Source: JBCBRD01 sp039819785 (GTDB lineage Bacteria; Pseudomonadota; Alphaproteobacteria; Rhizobiales; Hyphomicrobiaceae). Taken from it: a DNA stretch of 64,000 bases. Each line of letters begins with the position of its first letter. Position 1 is the first letter of the stretch. Shown piece after piece: positions 52,997 through 62,600 of this stretch. The notes below the pieces were generated by a model, which did no database searches, was not told the DNA's origin, and saw nothing but the letters and a program-made list of their open reading frames with translations. The position numbers and the translations under genes are program-made. Location of the stretch: positions 54,187-118,186 of the forward strand of contig JBCBRH010000009.1 in assembly GCA_039819785.1 (NCBI GenBank), given 5' to 3'.

Positions 52997-53470
52997 TTAG
53001 TTTGTCTGCTTCACCGCGTCACCCGGATGGCGGGAGTTCTGGTCTAATCTGACCCCACGCTTTTCCAAGGCGGCAGCAACCTCAGGCGGCATATAATTCT
53101 CATCGTGCTTGGCAAGCACTGTGTCGGCGACAAATGTTCCCTCGGAATCCAAACGCCCCTCGGCAACAACGCCCTGACCTTCACGGAACAGGTCCGGCAA
53201 AATACCATCATACGTGACCGGTAAAGTGGCACCGGTGTCGGTGACCTTAAACCGGACCTTTGTCCCATCGCCACGTACAACAGACCCATCCGCAACAAGG
53301 CCGCCCAACCGGAAGCGTTCGCCCGGCGCGAGGCTTTTTTCCGCCACTTCGGACGGTGAATGGAAAAACACAACCGTATCGCGCAGTGCGAACATGACCA
53401 GGATCACTGCCGTCGCTAGAAGCGCAACCGCAGTGCCGATCAATACGCCGCGTTTTTGTTTCCGTGTCAT
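52997..53470 (-). CDS. ccmE: cytochrome c maturation haem chaperone CcmE (CycJ)
   Basis: The 157-residue protein has an N-terminal membrane anchor (GVLIGTAVALLATAVILVMF) and an OB-fold. The haem-binding His is in LAKHDENYMPPEV, about residue 125, the family hallmark. It carries haem through the periplasm from the CcmABCD system to CcmF. It lies 75 bases before ccmF on the same strand. Confidence 0.95.
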   Translation of the reverse strand: MTRKQKRGVLIGTAVALLATAVILVMFALRDTVVFFHSPSEVAEKSLAPGERFRLGGLVADGSVVRGDGTKVRFKVTDTGATLPVTYDGILPDLFREGQGVVAEGRLDSEGTFVADTVLAKHDENYMPPEVAAALEKRGVRLDQNSRHPGDAVKQTN

Positions 53471-53604
53471 CGTCGTCCTCTGCTAGCGACCGGCGCCATG
53501 ACTGAGAAAGTTCCGGGCCTATCCATCTACCAATTCATCCGAACTTGAACTCAGCTTCAACACATCCGTGGATCGAAAGCGCCAAGACCCGCCGTCGGAA
53601 ATGA

Positions 53605-54819
53605 TTACGAATCTAGCCCGAGCCCTTTTGCCAATTCATCAAATTCCATCTGCATCCGCTCACTTCTGGCGAAATTCTTCCGCGCATCGCGAAGCGCCTG
53701 CTTGGCGTCCGACTCCCGGCCCATTACCATATAGGCCCGTATCAGCCGCTTCCAGCCTCCTGCGTCGTTGCCGTTTTCCTTCAAACGGGTCGCAAGGCGG
53801 TTCACCATTTGATTGATGAACTGACCACGGTCTTCTGCAGACATCTCCGAGGCTGCTGCGACGTCTTCAGCCGTGGGGCCGGGCGCAGGCACCGACCCAC
53901 CTGACGAGTTGTCAGCAGCGGCTTCAGGAGTTTGCTGAGCGCTGGACTTCGCCTGGGCCAGACCGCTGAGTGCAGCAACACGCTCTTCAACGGAACTTCG
54001 CCATGCCGCATCCTTTGGCGCCCCATCGAGCATCCGCTGATATTGAGCAAGCGCACCCGACATGTTGCCATCCTGCTCTTTGGCCTGCGCCAGCCAATAC
54101 AGAGCTTCAGGACTATTGGGCCGGATATTCAAGAGCCGCTGATAAGCAAGGCGGGCCCGCTCACTGACAAGACCGTTCTGCGCAACGATGTCCGATTGGG
54201 CAAATCCCGCAAGTCGTTCGGGGGTCTCGCCGAGCAATCGGATTGCCTGTGCGTAGGCGTTTGCGGCCTCGCCATAGCGCTCAAACCGGCGATAAACGGG
54301 AGCAAGCACCTCCCAACCGCGACCATCTTCAGGGTTCTGACGCAGCTGCGCTTCAACTTTGGCAATCAGTTCATCGGCTGAAGCATTCTCAGGTGCGACG
54401 GTTATTCGTTCCGCGTGTGGTTGTGCAGGCAGCCCCGGAGATCCGATGTTCAGGTAAACAGCGATCGCGATCATGGGCAGTGCCAAACCCAATGCCATCC
54501 CAAGGACATCCCGGGACATGCCACCGGTTAACCTTGGAGTGACTTCGCTGTCACCAGAGCCCCCATGATTTGCATGTGCGTTATCAGCCTCGGCGCGCTT
54601 CAACAATCTACGACTTAGTTCTGCACGGGCAGACTTGGCTTCATCAGCATTAATCAAGCCACGGTCGAGATCCGTATCGATTTCTGCAAGTTGGTCTTTG
54701 TAGACGGCAATATCGGCCGACGACGCATCTCGGACTTCACCGGCACCGAGGGTCAATGGCCTCAAAACCAGCGTGACGACAACAGCCGTGAGGGCAGCCA
54801 GTAAAATCCAAAGTAACAT
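53605..54819 (-). CDS. ccmI: cytochrome c maturation protein CcmI (CycH)
   Basis: The 404-residue protein begins with a membrane helix (MLLWILLAALTAVVVTLVL), has a cytoplasmic loop with a Leu/Arg-rich coiled segment (SARAELSRRLLKRAE) and a second helix near residues 105-125, then a periplasmic part with TPR repeats (EDGRGWEVLAPVYRRFERYGEAANAYAQAI; SPEALYWLAQAKEQDGNM). It binds apocytochromes and presents them to CcmF/CcmH. It heads the ccm operon. Confidence 0.92.
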   Translation of the reverse strand: MLLWILLAALTAVVVTLVLRPLTLGAGEVRDASSADIAVYKDQLAEIDTDLDRGLINADEAKSARAELSRRLLKRAEADNAHANHGGSGDSEVTPRLTGGMSRDVLGMALGLALPMIAIAVYLNIGSPGLPAQPHAERITVAPENASADELIAKVEAQLRQNPEDGRGWEVLAPVYRRFERYGEAANAYAQAIRLLGETPERLAGFAQSDIVAQNGLVSERARLAYQRLLNIRPNSPEALYWLAQAKEQDGNMSGALAQYQRMLDGAPKDAAWRSSVEERVAALSGLAQAKSSAQQTPEAAADNSSGGSVPAPGPTAEDVAAASEMSAEDRGQFINQMVNRLATRLKENGNDAGGWKRLIRAYMVMGRESDAKQALRDARKNFARSERMQMEFDELAKGLGLDS

Positions 54820-54976
54820 CGGCGCTCCATCAATCGTGATCCTATTGGATTAAGAGCGCATGACGGGGAGAACAAGACCTTCCACCCAACATGGAGAAAA
54901 TATATCTCCTCAGGGTGCGACAACCAATACACTTGAAAACGTCTGGTTCGTCGCCCTGCGGCATCGTGACGAAGCA

Positions 54977-55447
54977 TCAGCTGATGTTGCGCCATGTTCC
55001 GTCGTTGTTCCGGCAAGCCCGCCCACGCATCGTTTCCGGACGCCCGCCTATGTAGACGGTGTGCTCAAAATCGCGACACGGACGACCGCCTTGGTTGAAC
55101 GACTTGCGCGGCACCACTTCTCCGTAGTGCCCGCTATCGGGGTTTCTCCATGAGACGGGCTTCCCCGACTCGCCACGTTCGAGCGCAGAATACTCAGCAG
55201 TTTGCGCGAACCGCCGATCCTGCGCATCAAGAGACTGGCCAATGCTGTGGCCAACAATCCCACCAACGAAGGCACCAGCAGCGGTTGCAAGAACACGTCC
55301 GGTTCCGTTCCCGACCTGGTTACCGAGTATACCGCCTGCAACCGCACCGACCAGCGTCCCGGTATCCGCTTTGGTAGGGCCATCGGGTCCACAGCCCGTT
55401 AAGAAGACGGCTGCAACGATTGCAGCCCCAATAGCACGTAGTTCCAT
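54977..55447 (-). CDS. glycine-zipper lipoprotein, 17-kDa surface antigen family
   Basis: The 156-residue protein has a lipoprotein signal (AAVFLTGC, Cys near residue 20). A glycine-zipper segment follows (GTLVGAVAGGILGNQVGNGTGR and AGAFVGGIVGHSIGQ). The C-terminal part (GRPCRDFEHTVYIGGRPETMRGRACR) is that of the rickettsial 17-kDa surface antigen family. It would be held in the outer membrane. It is a single gene divided from ccmI by 157 bases and from the kinase gene by 212. Confidence 0.88.
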   Translation of the reverse strand: MELRAIGAAIVAAVFLTGCGPDGPTKADTGTLVGAVAGGILGNQVGNGTGRVLATAAGAFVGGIVGHSIGQSLDAQDRRFAQTAEYSALERGESGKPVSWRNPDSGHYGEVVPRKSFNQGGRPCRDFEHTVYIGGRPETMRGRACRNNDGTWRNIS

Positions 55448-55659
55448 GACCCCTCCGCAGCGTACGCTTCAAAAAGCCATCGCCTGCTAATCTGCACCAA
55501 TCGTGGGGCGTCATGCTGGGAGATTCGGGCCGAACTAGGACAAGACATCAACTCAGCGCGACAAAGCAAATCGCGCCCCACGATGTATGACCGCGCAAAC
55601 CAAGCTGTGAACACATGGGACCATCACACCCTCAGAACGACGTGGCCCGGCATGGCCAG

Positions 55660-57063
55660 TCACCCCAACGGCAGCGTAATAACCGCTTTGAGACCACCCA
55701 TTTTCGAAGCCTCAAGCCCGAATGTTCCACGATAGAGCCCCACGAGATCGGTCACGATCGACAACCCGAGGCCTGATCCCGGTTTGGTTTCATCCAGGCG
55801 CAGCCCACGCTTTCCGAGTTTCGCCCGTTGTTCAGCTGAAAGCCCTGGCCCATCATCTTCAACAACGACACGGAACAGACCTGCCTCACCATCGCGCAGG
55901 CTGAGATTGTCTGGATCCGCCGGTTCAATCGTGAGACGTACACGGCGATCTGCCCACTTACACGCGTTGTCGAGCACGTTGCCAAGCACTTCTTCCAAGT
56001 CCTGCCGATCTCCGCGGAATTTCAGGCCTGCCGGACACTCAACTTTGATATCGATGCCTGTGTCCTGGTGAATCTTGCCCAATGCCCGAACCAATGGATC
56101 GACAACCGGGCGCACCTCTGTGACACCGCCAATCACGTTGACCCGCGCCGCAACGCGAGCTCTGTCCAGGTAGTGATTGATCTGATCTCGCATTACGCCG
56201 GCCTGCATCGCGACTTTCTTAGCGAAGGGCGTCTTGGCATCACGCGCTTCGTTTACGATCACCGCCAGTGGGGTTTTCAATCCATGGGCCAGATTTCCAA
56301 CCTGGGTTCGCGCCCGTTCAATTATGTCCTGGTTCGACTGAAGCAGCGCATTCAGCTCACGCTGCAGCGGCTCAATCTCCACGGGCAATTGACCTTCCAG
56401 TCGTTCCGCCTCTGCCGACCGAATGCGCCCCAGGCTTTTCTCGATCTCGCGAAGCGGCCTGAGGGCAAATTGGATCTGAAACAAAGTCGCAAGCACCAGC
56501 CCCAGACCTGCGAGGGAAAGTGCGGTCGCCAGCCGCGTCGTGAAGCTGGAGACAGAAGCTTCAAACCAGTCCATAGGCCCAGCCACAATGATCGAATACC
56601 GCGGTGTTCCAGGCTCATGCCCAAGCGTATCGATCACTTCAACAATTCGGATTTTGTCGCCGTTCGGCCCCACCACATTCACCCACCGAGTGCCAGTGGC
56701 ATCGCTTGGGAACTTCCGTTCGAAGGGTGAGGGCAGTGTTGAGCTGGCCAGCGACGCCGACACCAACGTCTTATCGAGTGGCCCGTCCAATGGCTTGATC
56801 TGCCAATACCAACCCGAAAGGGTCACCTCGAACAAAGGCTCATAACGATTGGTCGGCGCGACGGGGCGGTCCGTTGCCTCGCTCATACTGTCAATCGTCA
56901 AAGCAATAACAAGCTTCTTCAATTGGACATCGAAGCTGGTTTGGAAATCATCTTTGTAGAGCCGAAAGATAAGAAATCCCGCGATCGGCAGCACGATCAA
57001 TGTCCAAAGCGCGGACACGACGAACAGGCGGAACGCCAGAGAATTAGCCCTCAGCATTCCCAT
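55660..57063 (-). CDS. feuQ: sensor histidine kinase, FeuQ/PhoQ-like
   Basis: The 467-residue kinase has two membrane helices (about residues 10-32 and 180-200), a periplasmic sensor, a HAMP-like linker, the phospho-His in VGNLAHGLKTPLAVIVNEA, and ATPase boxes NVLDNACKWADRR, EDDGPGLSAEQR and GSGLGLSIV. Its start overlaps the regulator gene by about 20 bases; ATG at 57063 is taken, with a GTG just before. In Sinorhizobium the FeuPQ system answers to osmotic conditions and controls cyclic glucan export; naming this pair feuPQ rests on sequence type and context and is not certain. Confidence 0.85.
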   Translation of the reverse strand: MGMLRANSLAFRLFVVSALWTLIVLPIAGFLIFRLYKDDFQTSFDVQLKKLVIALTIDSMSEATDRPVAPTNRYEPLFEVTLSGWYWQIKPLDGPLDKTLVSASLASSTLPSPFERKFPSDATGTRWVNVVGPNGDKIRIVEVIDTLGHEPGTPRYSIIVAGPMDWFEASVSSFTTRLATALSLAGLGLVLATLFQIQFALRPLREIEKSLGRIRSAEAERLEGQLPVEIEPLQRELNALLQSNQDIIERARTQVGNLAHGLKTPLAVIVNEARDAKTPFAKKVAMQAGVMRDQINHYLDRARVAARVNVIGGVTEVRPVVDPLVRALGKIHQDTGIDIKVECPAGLKFRGDRQDLEEVLGNVLDNACKWADRRVRLTIEPADPDNLSLRDGEAGLFRVVVEDDGPGLSAEQRAKLGKRGLRLDETKPGSGLGLSIVTDLVGLYRGTFGLEASKMGGLKAVITLPLG

Positions 57064-57715
57064 CACTCATCCGGTAGCCAAGACCGCGTACAGTCTCAAT
57101 GACATCTGCCGGTATCTTTTTGCGCAGTCGGCCTATGAAGACTTCGATCGTATTCGAATCCCGGTCAAAATCCTGATCGTAAAGGTGCTCGACCAGCTCT
57201 GTCCGCGAAACAACACGCCCTTGATGGTGCATCATATACGAGAGCAGGCGGAATTCATGCGAGGTCAGCTTAATGCTCTGACCATCACAGGTCACTTTGG
57301 CGGAATTCGTGTCCAGACACACCGGCCCACACTCGATCTCGCTCTTTGCGTGCCCAGCAGCCCGCCGCAGCTGCGCCCGCGCACGCGCAAGTAATTCCTC
57401 CATATGGAACGGTTTGGCGACATAGTCGTCTGCGCCAGCGTCAATACCTGCAACCTTGTCGCTCCACCGGTCTCTGGCAGTCAGCAGAATAACCGGCATT
57501 TTCAAATCAGCCCGGCGCCACCCTTCGAGCACCGAAATACCGTCCATTTTCGGCAGCCCGATATCGAGAACAATGAGATCGTAGGGCTCTGTTTCACCGA
57601 GGTAAAAGCCTTCTTCGCCGTCCAAGGCCGCATCGACGGCATAGCCCGCTTCACTCAGGGCTGACACCAGCTGAGCATTTAGGTCTGCGTCATCTTCAAC
57701 AACAAGTATGCGCAA
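57044..57715 (-). CDS. feuP: OmpR-family response regulator, FeuP/PhoP-like
   Basis: The 223-residue protein has a receiver domain (LVVEDDADLNAQLVSAL; phospho-Asp in LIVLDIGLPKMDG near residue 51; Lys in YVAKPFH) and a winged-helix DNA-binding domain (LTSHEFRLLSYMMHH, RDSNTIEVFIGRLRKKI). It starts with TTG at 57715; MRILVVEDD is the usual beginning and a GGCAGG site stands before it. It is the partner of the kinase gene it overlaps. Confidence 0.9.
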   Translation of the reverse strand: MRILVVEDDADLNAQLVSALSEAGYAVDAALDGEEGFYLGETEPYDLIVLDIGLPKMDGISVLEGWRRADLKMPVILLTARDRWSDKVAGIDAGADDYVAKPFHMEELLARARAQLRRAAGHAKSEIECGPVCLDTNSAKVTCDGQSIKLTSHEFRLLSYMMHHQGRVVSRTELVEHLYDQDFDRDSNTIEVFIGRLRKKIPADVIETVRGLGYRMSDGNAEG

Positions 57716-57746
57716 GGCCTGCCCGTCCCTCTATCGACCATTCGGC

Positions 57747-58175
57747 TTAACGACGTTGAGCCCGAGCACCAGTTGGAACCCTGACACCGACAAAACGTTC
57801 CAGTGTTTTGGCATCGACGCGCAGCCGCTTCAAGCGCCCACTCGGGTCTCTTACCACAAGCTCATAGACGTAACGCCCACCACGTCCAGGTGTTTCAAAT
57901 GAACACAGGCTCACCTTAAGAAGGCTAGGGTACCCACTCTGCTCTGCAAACCGGGCAACATCACCAATCTTTGCCAACCGTTCTAGCCGCACAATCCGTG
58001 AGGCCTTGGACCAATCACCAATACAATCGGCAACACGTGTTGTATCCTCGCCTGATCCAGCACCTGCGAGTAGATTTGAAGTCATGGCCAAGGTCGCAAT
58101 GCTGAGTAGCGCACCAAGACCGAGCCAACGTAGGATCAGCAGCTTGCGCTGCCGGTGTATGTACGAAGTTTTCAT
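57747..58175 (-). CDS. exported PepSY-like small protein
   Basis: The 142-residue protein has a hydrophobic N-terminal segment (ILRWLGLGALLSIATLAMTS) and a C-terminal beta-helix-beta part whose last strands, YVYELVVRDPSGRLKRLRVDAKT, have the layout of PepSY domains. It precedes the response regulator gene by 31 bases and is probably in its operon. Small PepSY-like periplasmic proteins often sit beside PhoPQ-like pairs and can inhibit the kinase; FeuN is a known inhibitor of FeuQ, though I cannot show this is a FeuN homologue. Confidence 0.6.
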   Translation of the reverse strand: MKTSYIHRQRKLLILRWLGLGALLSIATLAMTSNLLAGAGSGEDTTRVADCIGDWSKASRIVRLERLAKIGDVARFAEQSGYPSLLKVSLCSFETPGRGGRYVYELVVRDPSGRLKRLRVDAKTLERFVGVRVPTGARAQRR

Positions 58176-58267
58176 CTGACAGCTATGTGGTAATTGACGT
58201 GAACACTTGCTGAATAGTCACCGGAGCCCCCAGTCACAACAGCCTGTCGACCCGCACGCATGGGCAT

Positions 58268-59584
58268 CTAGGCACGCAACAACTTCAGCGGCTGGTCAGC
58301 CCGCATGCGCCCATAAATAGTCATCACTGTTCCAATCAAACCCGCCAAAGCCTGTCCAACGCGAACGACTTCGTCGCCCAGTTCACGCACGACAGCCTCG
58401 GACACATCCAACCCAATCAACGGACCAAATGTCGGCAACACAGTTGCAACTGCCGTGATCACCGCAACCCAGACCGTTACCGAACGCCCCCACCACTTCA
58501 ACTCAACCGATGGCTTCACCAGCGCACCATCACCATGCTCACGCGACATCTCAACCTGCTCCCGTTCCCGATCTGACGGCCTCGCAGTCGTTGCCTGCTT
58601 CCCCGATACCTTTTGGCTTGTGGCAAGCCCTTCGGCCGCCTCGACTGTGTTTTCGACCCTCCGCAGCCAACCTCTTCCAAAGCGCCAAAAATGCCCCATG
58701 GAACGATACTTCCCTTCTCGTATCCGGGCATAAGCCCTGATTAAATCTAGAATCGGCATTCTCCGCACTCCCGCCATCGTTTCCGGTCCAATTTCTCCAT
58801 CAACCGCAACATCAACGGCCTCTTGCAAAATCCGCGCTGCCCCTGTTACGCCGTGGTTCACAGCTGCATCGAAATGCATCAGCGCAACGGCAGGTGCCAT
58901 GTGCTTGCACTTCGCCTTTTCCCAATAGTCTTTCCGATAAATCCGCGATACCAATGCATCATCAATCGACTTCAATTCGGAAATCAGTGCAGATCGATTT
59001 CGAGATCCAATGCGAACACCCTTAAACCGGGCAAAAACCGAAAGTGTAATCCCCTTATTGGTCGGGCCTCCCGGATCCACAGGATCATTCGTATATCCAC
59101 CCTCCATTTTCAGGACGTGCTGCAATGCAATAGCGAATACGTCATTGGAAGGACGCGAACCATCCAGTGGCAATCGATAACCAATAAGCCGTTTTCTCGG
59201 GAACGAGCTGACGCTGACGGAATTCGATTGGTTGCCGCCAAGCAACCAAATCCGCTCTTCATCAGCGCCCACAAGAAAACCAACATGACCATGAGCTGGG
59301 TTAGACCCCCGAGTTAAGACCGCCACAGCCCCCATAACGTCCGAGTTCACCGGGCGCCCCCACTTTAGGTACGACCGCGCCATCAGACTCCGCGTACTCG
59401 GCAGGCCGGCCCTCTCAAGGAATGCACCAACGAACGCAGCGCACCACGGCGTTTCATCTTGATCATGTTTGGGATGCCCCACCTCACGAATGAATGCAGA
59501 TATTCGACTATTGTGTCGCGTTCCGCGAATTTCCCGTTGCCCTAATTCGCGCCACCCCTCGGCCAGCCACTTTGTTTCATTCAC
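58268..59584 (-). CDS. GTA/phage-type endolysin: CHAP-like domain + GH108 muramidase + C-terminal membrane helices
   Basis: The 438-residue protein has three parts. Residues 1-145 are a CHAP/NlpC-like amidase domain of the TIGR02594 type (Cys in TPWCAAFVGAFLERAG, His in AHGHVGFLVG). Residues 150-330 are a GH108 N-acetylmuramidase with the Glu in HVLKMEGGYTNDPVDPGGPTNKG and a peptidoglycan-binding end (ILQEAVDVAVDGEIGPETM). Residues 370-438 hold hydrophobic segments (TVWVAVITAVATVLPTF; VGQALAGLIGTVMTIYG) like a holin. The GTG at 59584 is chosen because GGAGG lies ten bases upstream; the open frame reaches a TTG at 59605. It follows the GTA tail genes after a terminator and likely frees GTA particles from the cell. 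Confidence 0.82.
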   Translation of the reverse strand: MNETKWLAEGWRELGQREIRGTRHNSRISAFIREVGHPKHDQDETPWCAAFVGAFLERAGLPSTRSLMARSYLKWGRPVNSDVMGAVAVLTRGSNPAHGHVGFLVGADEERIWLLGGNQSNSVSVSSFPRKRLIGYRLPLDGSRPSNDVFAIALQHVLKMEGGYTNDPVDPGGPTNKGITLSVFARFKGVRIGSRNRSALISELKSIDDALVSRIYRKDYWEKAKCKHMAPAVALMHFDAAVNHGVTGAARILQEAVDVAVDGEIGPETMAGVRRMPILDLIRAYARIREGKYRSMGHFWRFGRGWLRRVENTVEAAEGLATSQKVSGKQATTARPSDREREQVEMSREHGDGALVKPSVELKWWGRSVTVWVAVITAVATVLPTFGPLIGLDVSEAVVRELGDEVVRVGQALAGLIGTVMTIYGRMRADQPLKLLRA

Positions 59585-59603
59585 GCACTCAGGCCCTCCA
59601 AAC

Positions 59604-59631
59604 AAAAAACCGCGCTGGTAGACCAGCGCGG
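59604..59631 (-). terminator. strong rho-independent terminator of GTA structural operon
   Basis: CCGCGCTGGT at 59610-59619 pairs perfectly with ACCAGCGCGG at 59622-59631 around a two-base loop. On the minus strand six T residues follow (59609-59604). It lies between the gp15-like gene and the endolysin gene, so the endolysin is probably transcribed from its own promoter or by read-through. Confidence 0.9.
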
Positions 59632-59683
59632 CGGTTCAGACTTCAGATTAAATTGATAGACTCAGCTCAATTTGCAAAAACCT

Positions 59684-62600
59684 TTAAGCCGGTTGCAGTG
59701 GCAGACGAGAACGGGCGGCCGTGCCGTTGCCCCAAAAAGCATTCTTTTGATAAACCCGGACGTCGATACGATTCGGCAATTCATCAAAATCGCCAATTAA
59801 GGCATCATTCTCATAAATGAATTCCGGCGCATAGACACTTACCAATCGGACGACCTCGCCGCCTTTGAGAATTTCAACACAATACGCTTCGCTATCCTCT
59901 CCTAATGGAACATCTTCAATTTCCCAGTTGTCGCCACCAAGCCGTGTCCGTCGGACCCACGACAATCGATAATCACCAGAGCCGCCCATCAAGGATTCAA
60001 GCTTCAGATGAACGGGGGCATAGGGGCGGTGCCCCACGCCTTCAAAAGCATGCGTCATTGCAAAATAGGATGCATCACCCAGGGCGCGATTGGATGGCCC
60101 GACCTGCCAATTCAGCGGTAGACGCACTTCATCAGAAGCAACAAAAACGGACGCCAGTCCCTGGTCGACCTGAACGACGCGCGCACCCGTCTGCAGCGGA
60201 CCATTTTCGCGCATCACGCCTTCGGTTCCAGCCTGCCCGCGCAACAGGCCCGACAAGGCATACACCTGTGGCGATTCAAGCGTGGCAGTGTCAAATTGAA
60301 TCACCTCCCAGCGCCCATCGGCATGCTGAACGGCGAGAATATTTGCACCATTCAGAAACTGAGGCCGTGTCGCTGATTGAAGCTCGTAGCCTCTAAAGGC
60401 GATACGAAGCACCTGAGATCGGTCGCTTCGCCAAGCCACTCCGACTTCCAACGGCGCAAGCAGTTCTCCAACACCGGATCGGGTCGAGACAATGCGCCTG
60501 AGCGCGAAACCTGATGTTTCAGGCGATGAGTACACCGCAACCCCACCAGGCCAAGGGTCATGATAGGCGGCCACATATCCCTGATTAGGATCTTCAGACC
60601 CATTCAGAAGTGGCAAATCCACGAAAATAGCATCAGGGGACCCGACAGCAATTGGTGGTGACGAGATAGGCGGCTGCCAGGACGTGACCACGCTTGCATA
60701 AACCTGAGGATCAATCCGCAACGCCTCGATCTCACGCTTTCCCCGATCACGGATCTCCATAATCCGATACGTATCGAGCAGCCCCCCGCGTCCCACGCGC
60801 ACCAGATCACCCGGCTCCAGTTCCAAATGGCTCGGACCCACGCCAAACCTTGCTGTTTCACGCGCGGCCCATGCCTCATGAAGCCAGCTCTCTGCCATCG
60901 AACGCGACTGATAGGGTTCAAGCACAATCGGCAACTCAGCCTTCGAAACCCGTCCACTCGCTCCAGTCAGCCTCCGCGCCTCGGCCACCGCCTGACCATA
61001 GGAGCCATCGCTGGAGACATACGACAGCTTGGCGCTGGCCGGCAGCTCTGTCTCCTGCCGTCGGCTCAGCGACATCAGTGCGGCATCTTCGTTCTCTTCA
61101 ATAAGTTCTTCCAGGGGAAGCTCAACGACATCCGAAAACCTGCCGCGATGCTGAAAACGTAGAGTCCCGCCGCTTTCGATGGAATCAAAAAAGAAGCTAA
61201 GGCTCAATGGCTGCAACGCATCTCTCGGGCTCATCACACGGTCAATCACATATCCTGGAACGAGCCCCTCCAGTTGAGAAACATCTATATCGTCGAAAGC
61301 GCCCACGGATTTTTCTACAATTGCTTCCACGATGCGACTGAGCGAGACCGAACTCATCCGGCCGTTCAACCAGTGGCCGAGATACCAGTTGCCCCCATCT
61401 CCCCACACATCGAGATTAGTTGGAAATGCCGGAAACGGCCGTGCATCCCAGCAATAGCAGTACAACCGCTCCACATCGACCATACGCCCGCCATAGACGG
61501 GCGATAGCGGGTTGCGATCATCAAAAGTCTCGGAAATATCTTCGGCGTAGTGCTCAATGAAAGCCTGTAAATAAACACGCTGAACGTAATCGTCACGTGC
61601 ACCCGTCGAGTGATAAGGAAACGCATTCTCACTGCTTTTGGGGTCAACAAACACATTCGGCTGGTTCGGACCTTTGTTGATCGCAGGGCACCCGATTTCG
61701 GTGAACCAGACCGGCCTTGAAAACGGCACCCAGGCCGTAGGTTGTGCCGCTTCAACACCAGCAGGCCGATTAAAATGTGTGTTGCCCCACCAGGACCTTA
61801 TGTCTTTGAACCTGAAAACCCATGGCTTGCCGACACCATCAGTAATCGCAGTCCGCTGCTGAGCTGACCGGTCAGCCGACGAGGCGTAGTACCAATCAAA
61901 TCCTTCACCGCCAGCGATATTTCCACGCAGATAATCAAGATCATAAATCGAACGCGCTCCGGCCTGAGCATCCAGGTGCTCAGCGCCATCCCGCCAATCA
62001 CTGAGCGGCCAATAGCAATCAATCCCCACGGCATCAATTGAACTGGATGCCCAAAGCGGATCTAAATGAAAATAAACGTCACCACTTCCATCGGTTGGCT
62101 GATACCCAAAATACTCACTCCAATCCGCAGCATAAGTAACCTTGGTTTCAGCACCGAGAACAGCTTTCACATCAGCTGCCAACGCAATCAGCGCATCCAC
62201 AAATGGAAAGACTGCCGCTGCGGATCGGACACCGGTCAACCCACGCAATTCTGATCCGATCAAAAAACTGTCGACACCGCCAGCCGCTTTTGCCAACCAC
62301 GCCAAATGCAAAACCATGCGTCGATAGGACCATTCGACCGGCCCCGAATACGAAACGCTTTCCCCCGACAATTGGAAATGGCCACGCTGCGCGGACCCGA
62401 CAAATGCTGCAATTTGCGTGGCCGCAGCAGCTGACTTGTCTGGCGACCCAACAAGCCCCGGCGCTGGAAAACACGTGATCCGCCCCCGCCAGGGATAAAC
62501 GGCTTGAAACCCCGCACCTGACGGGTCAGGCAGTGCATTGCCCTCTGGCACATCCATCAGCAAAAACGGCGTAAGCGTCACACCAATCCCGCGCGCTTTC

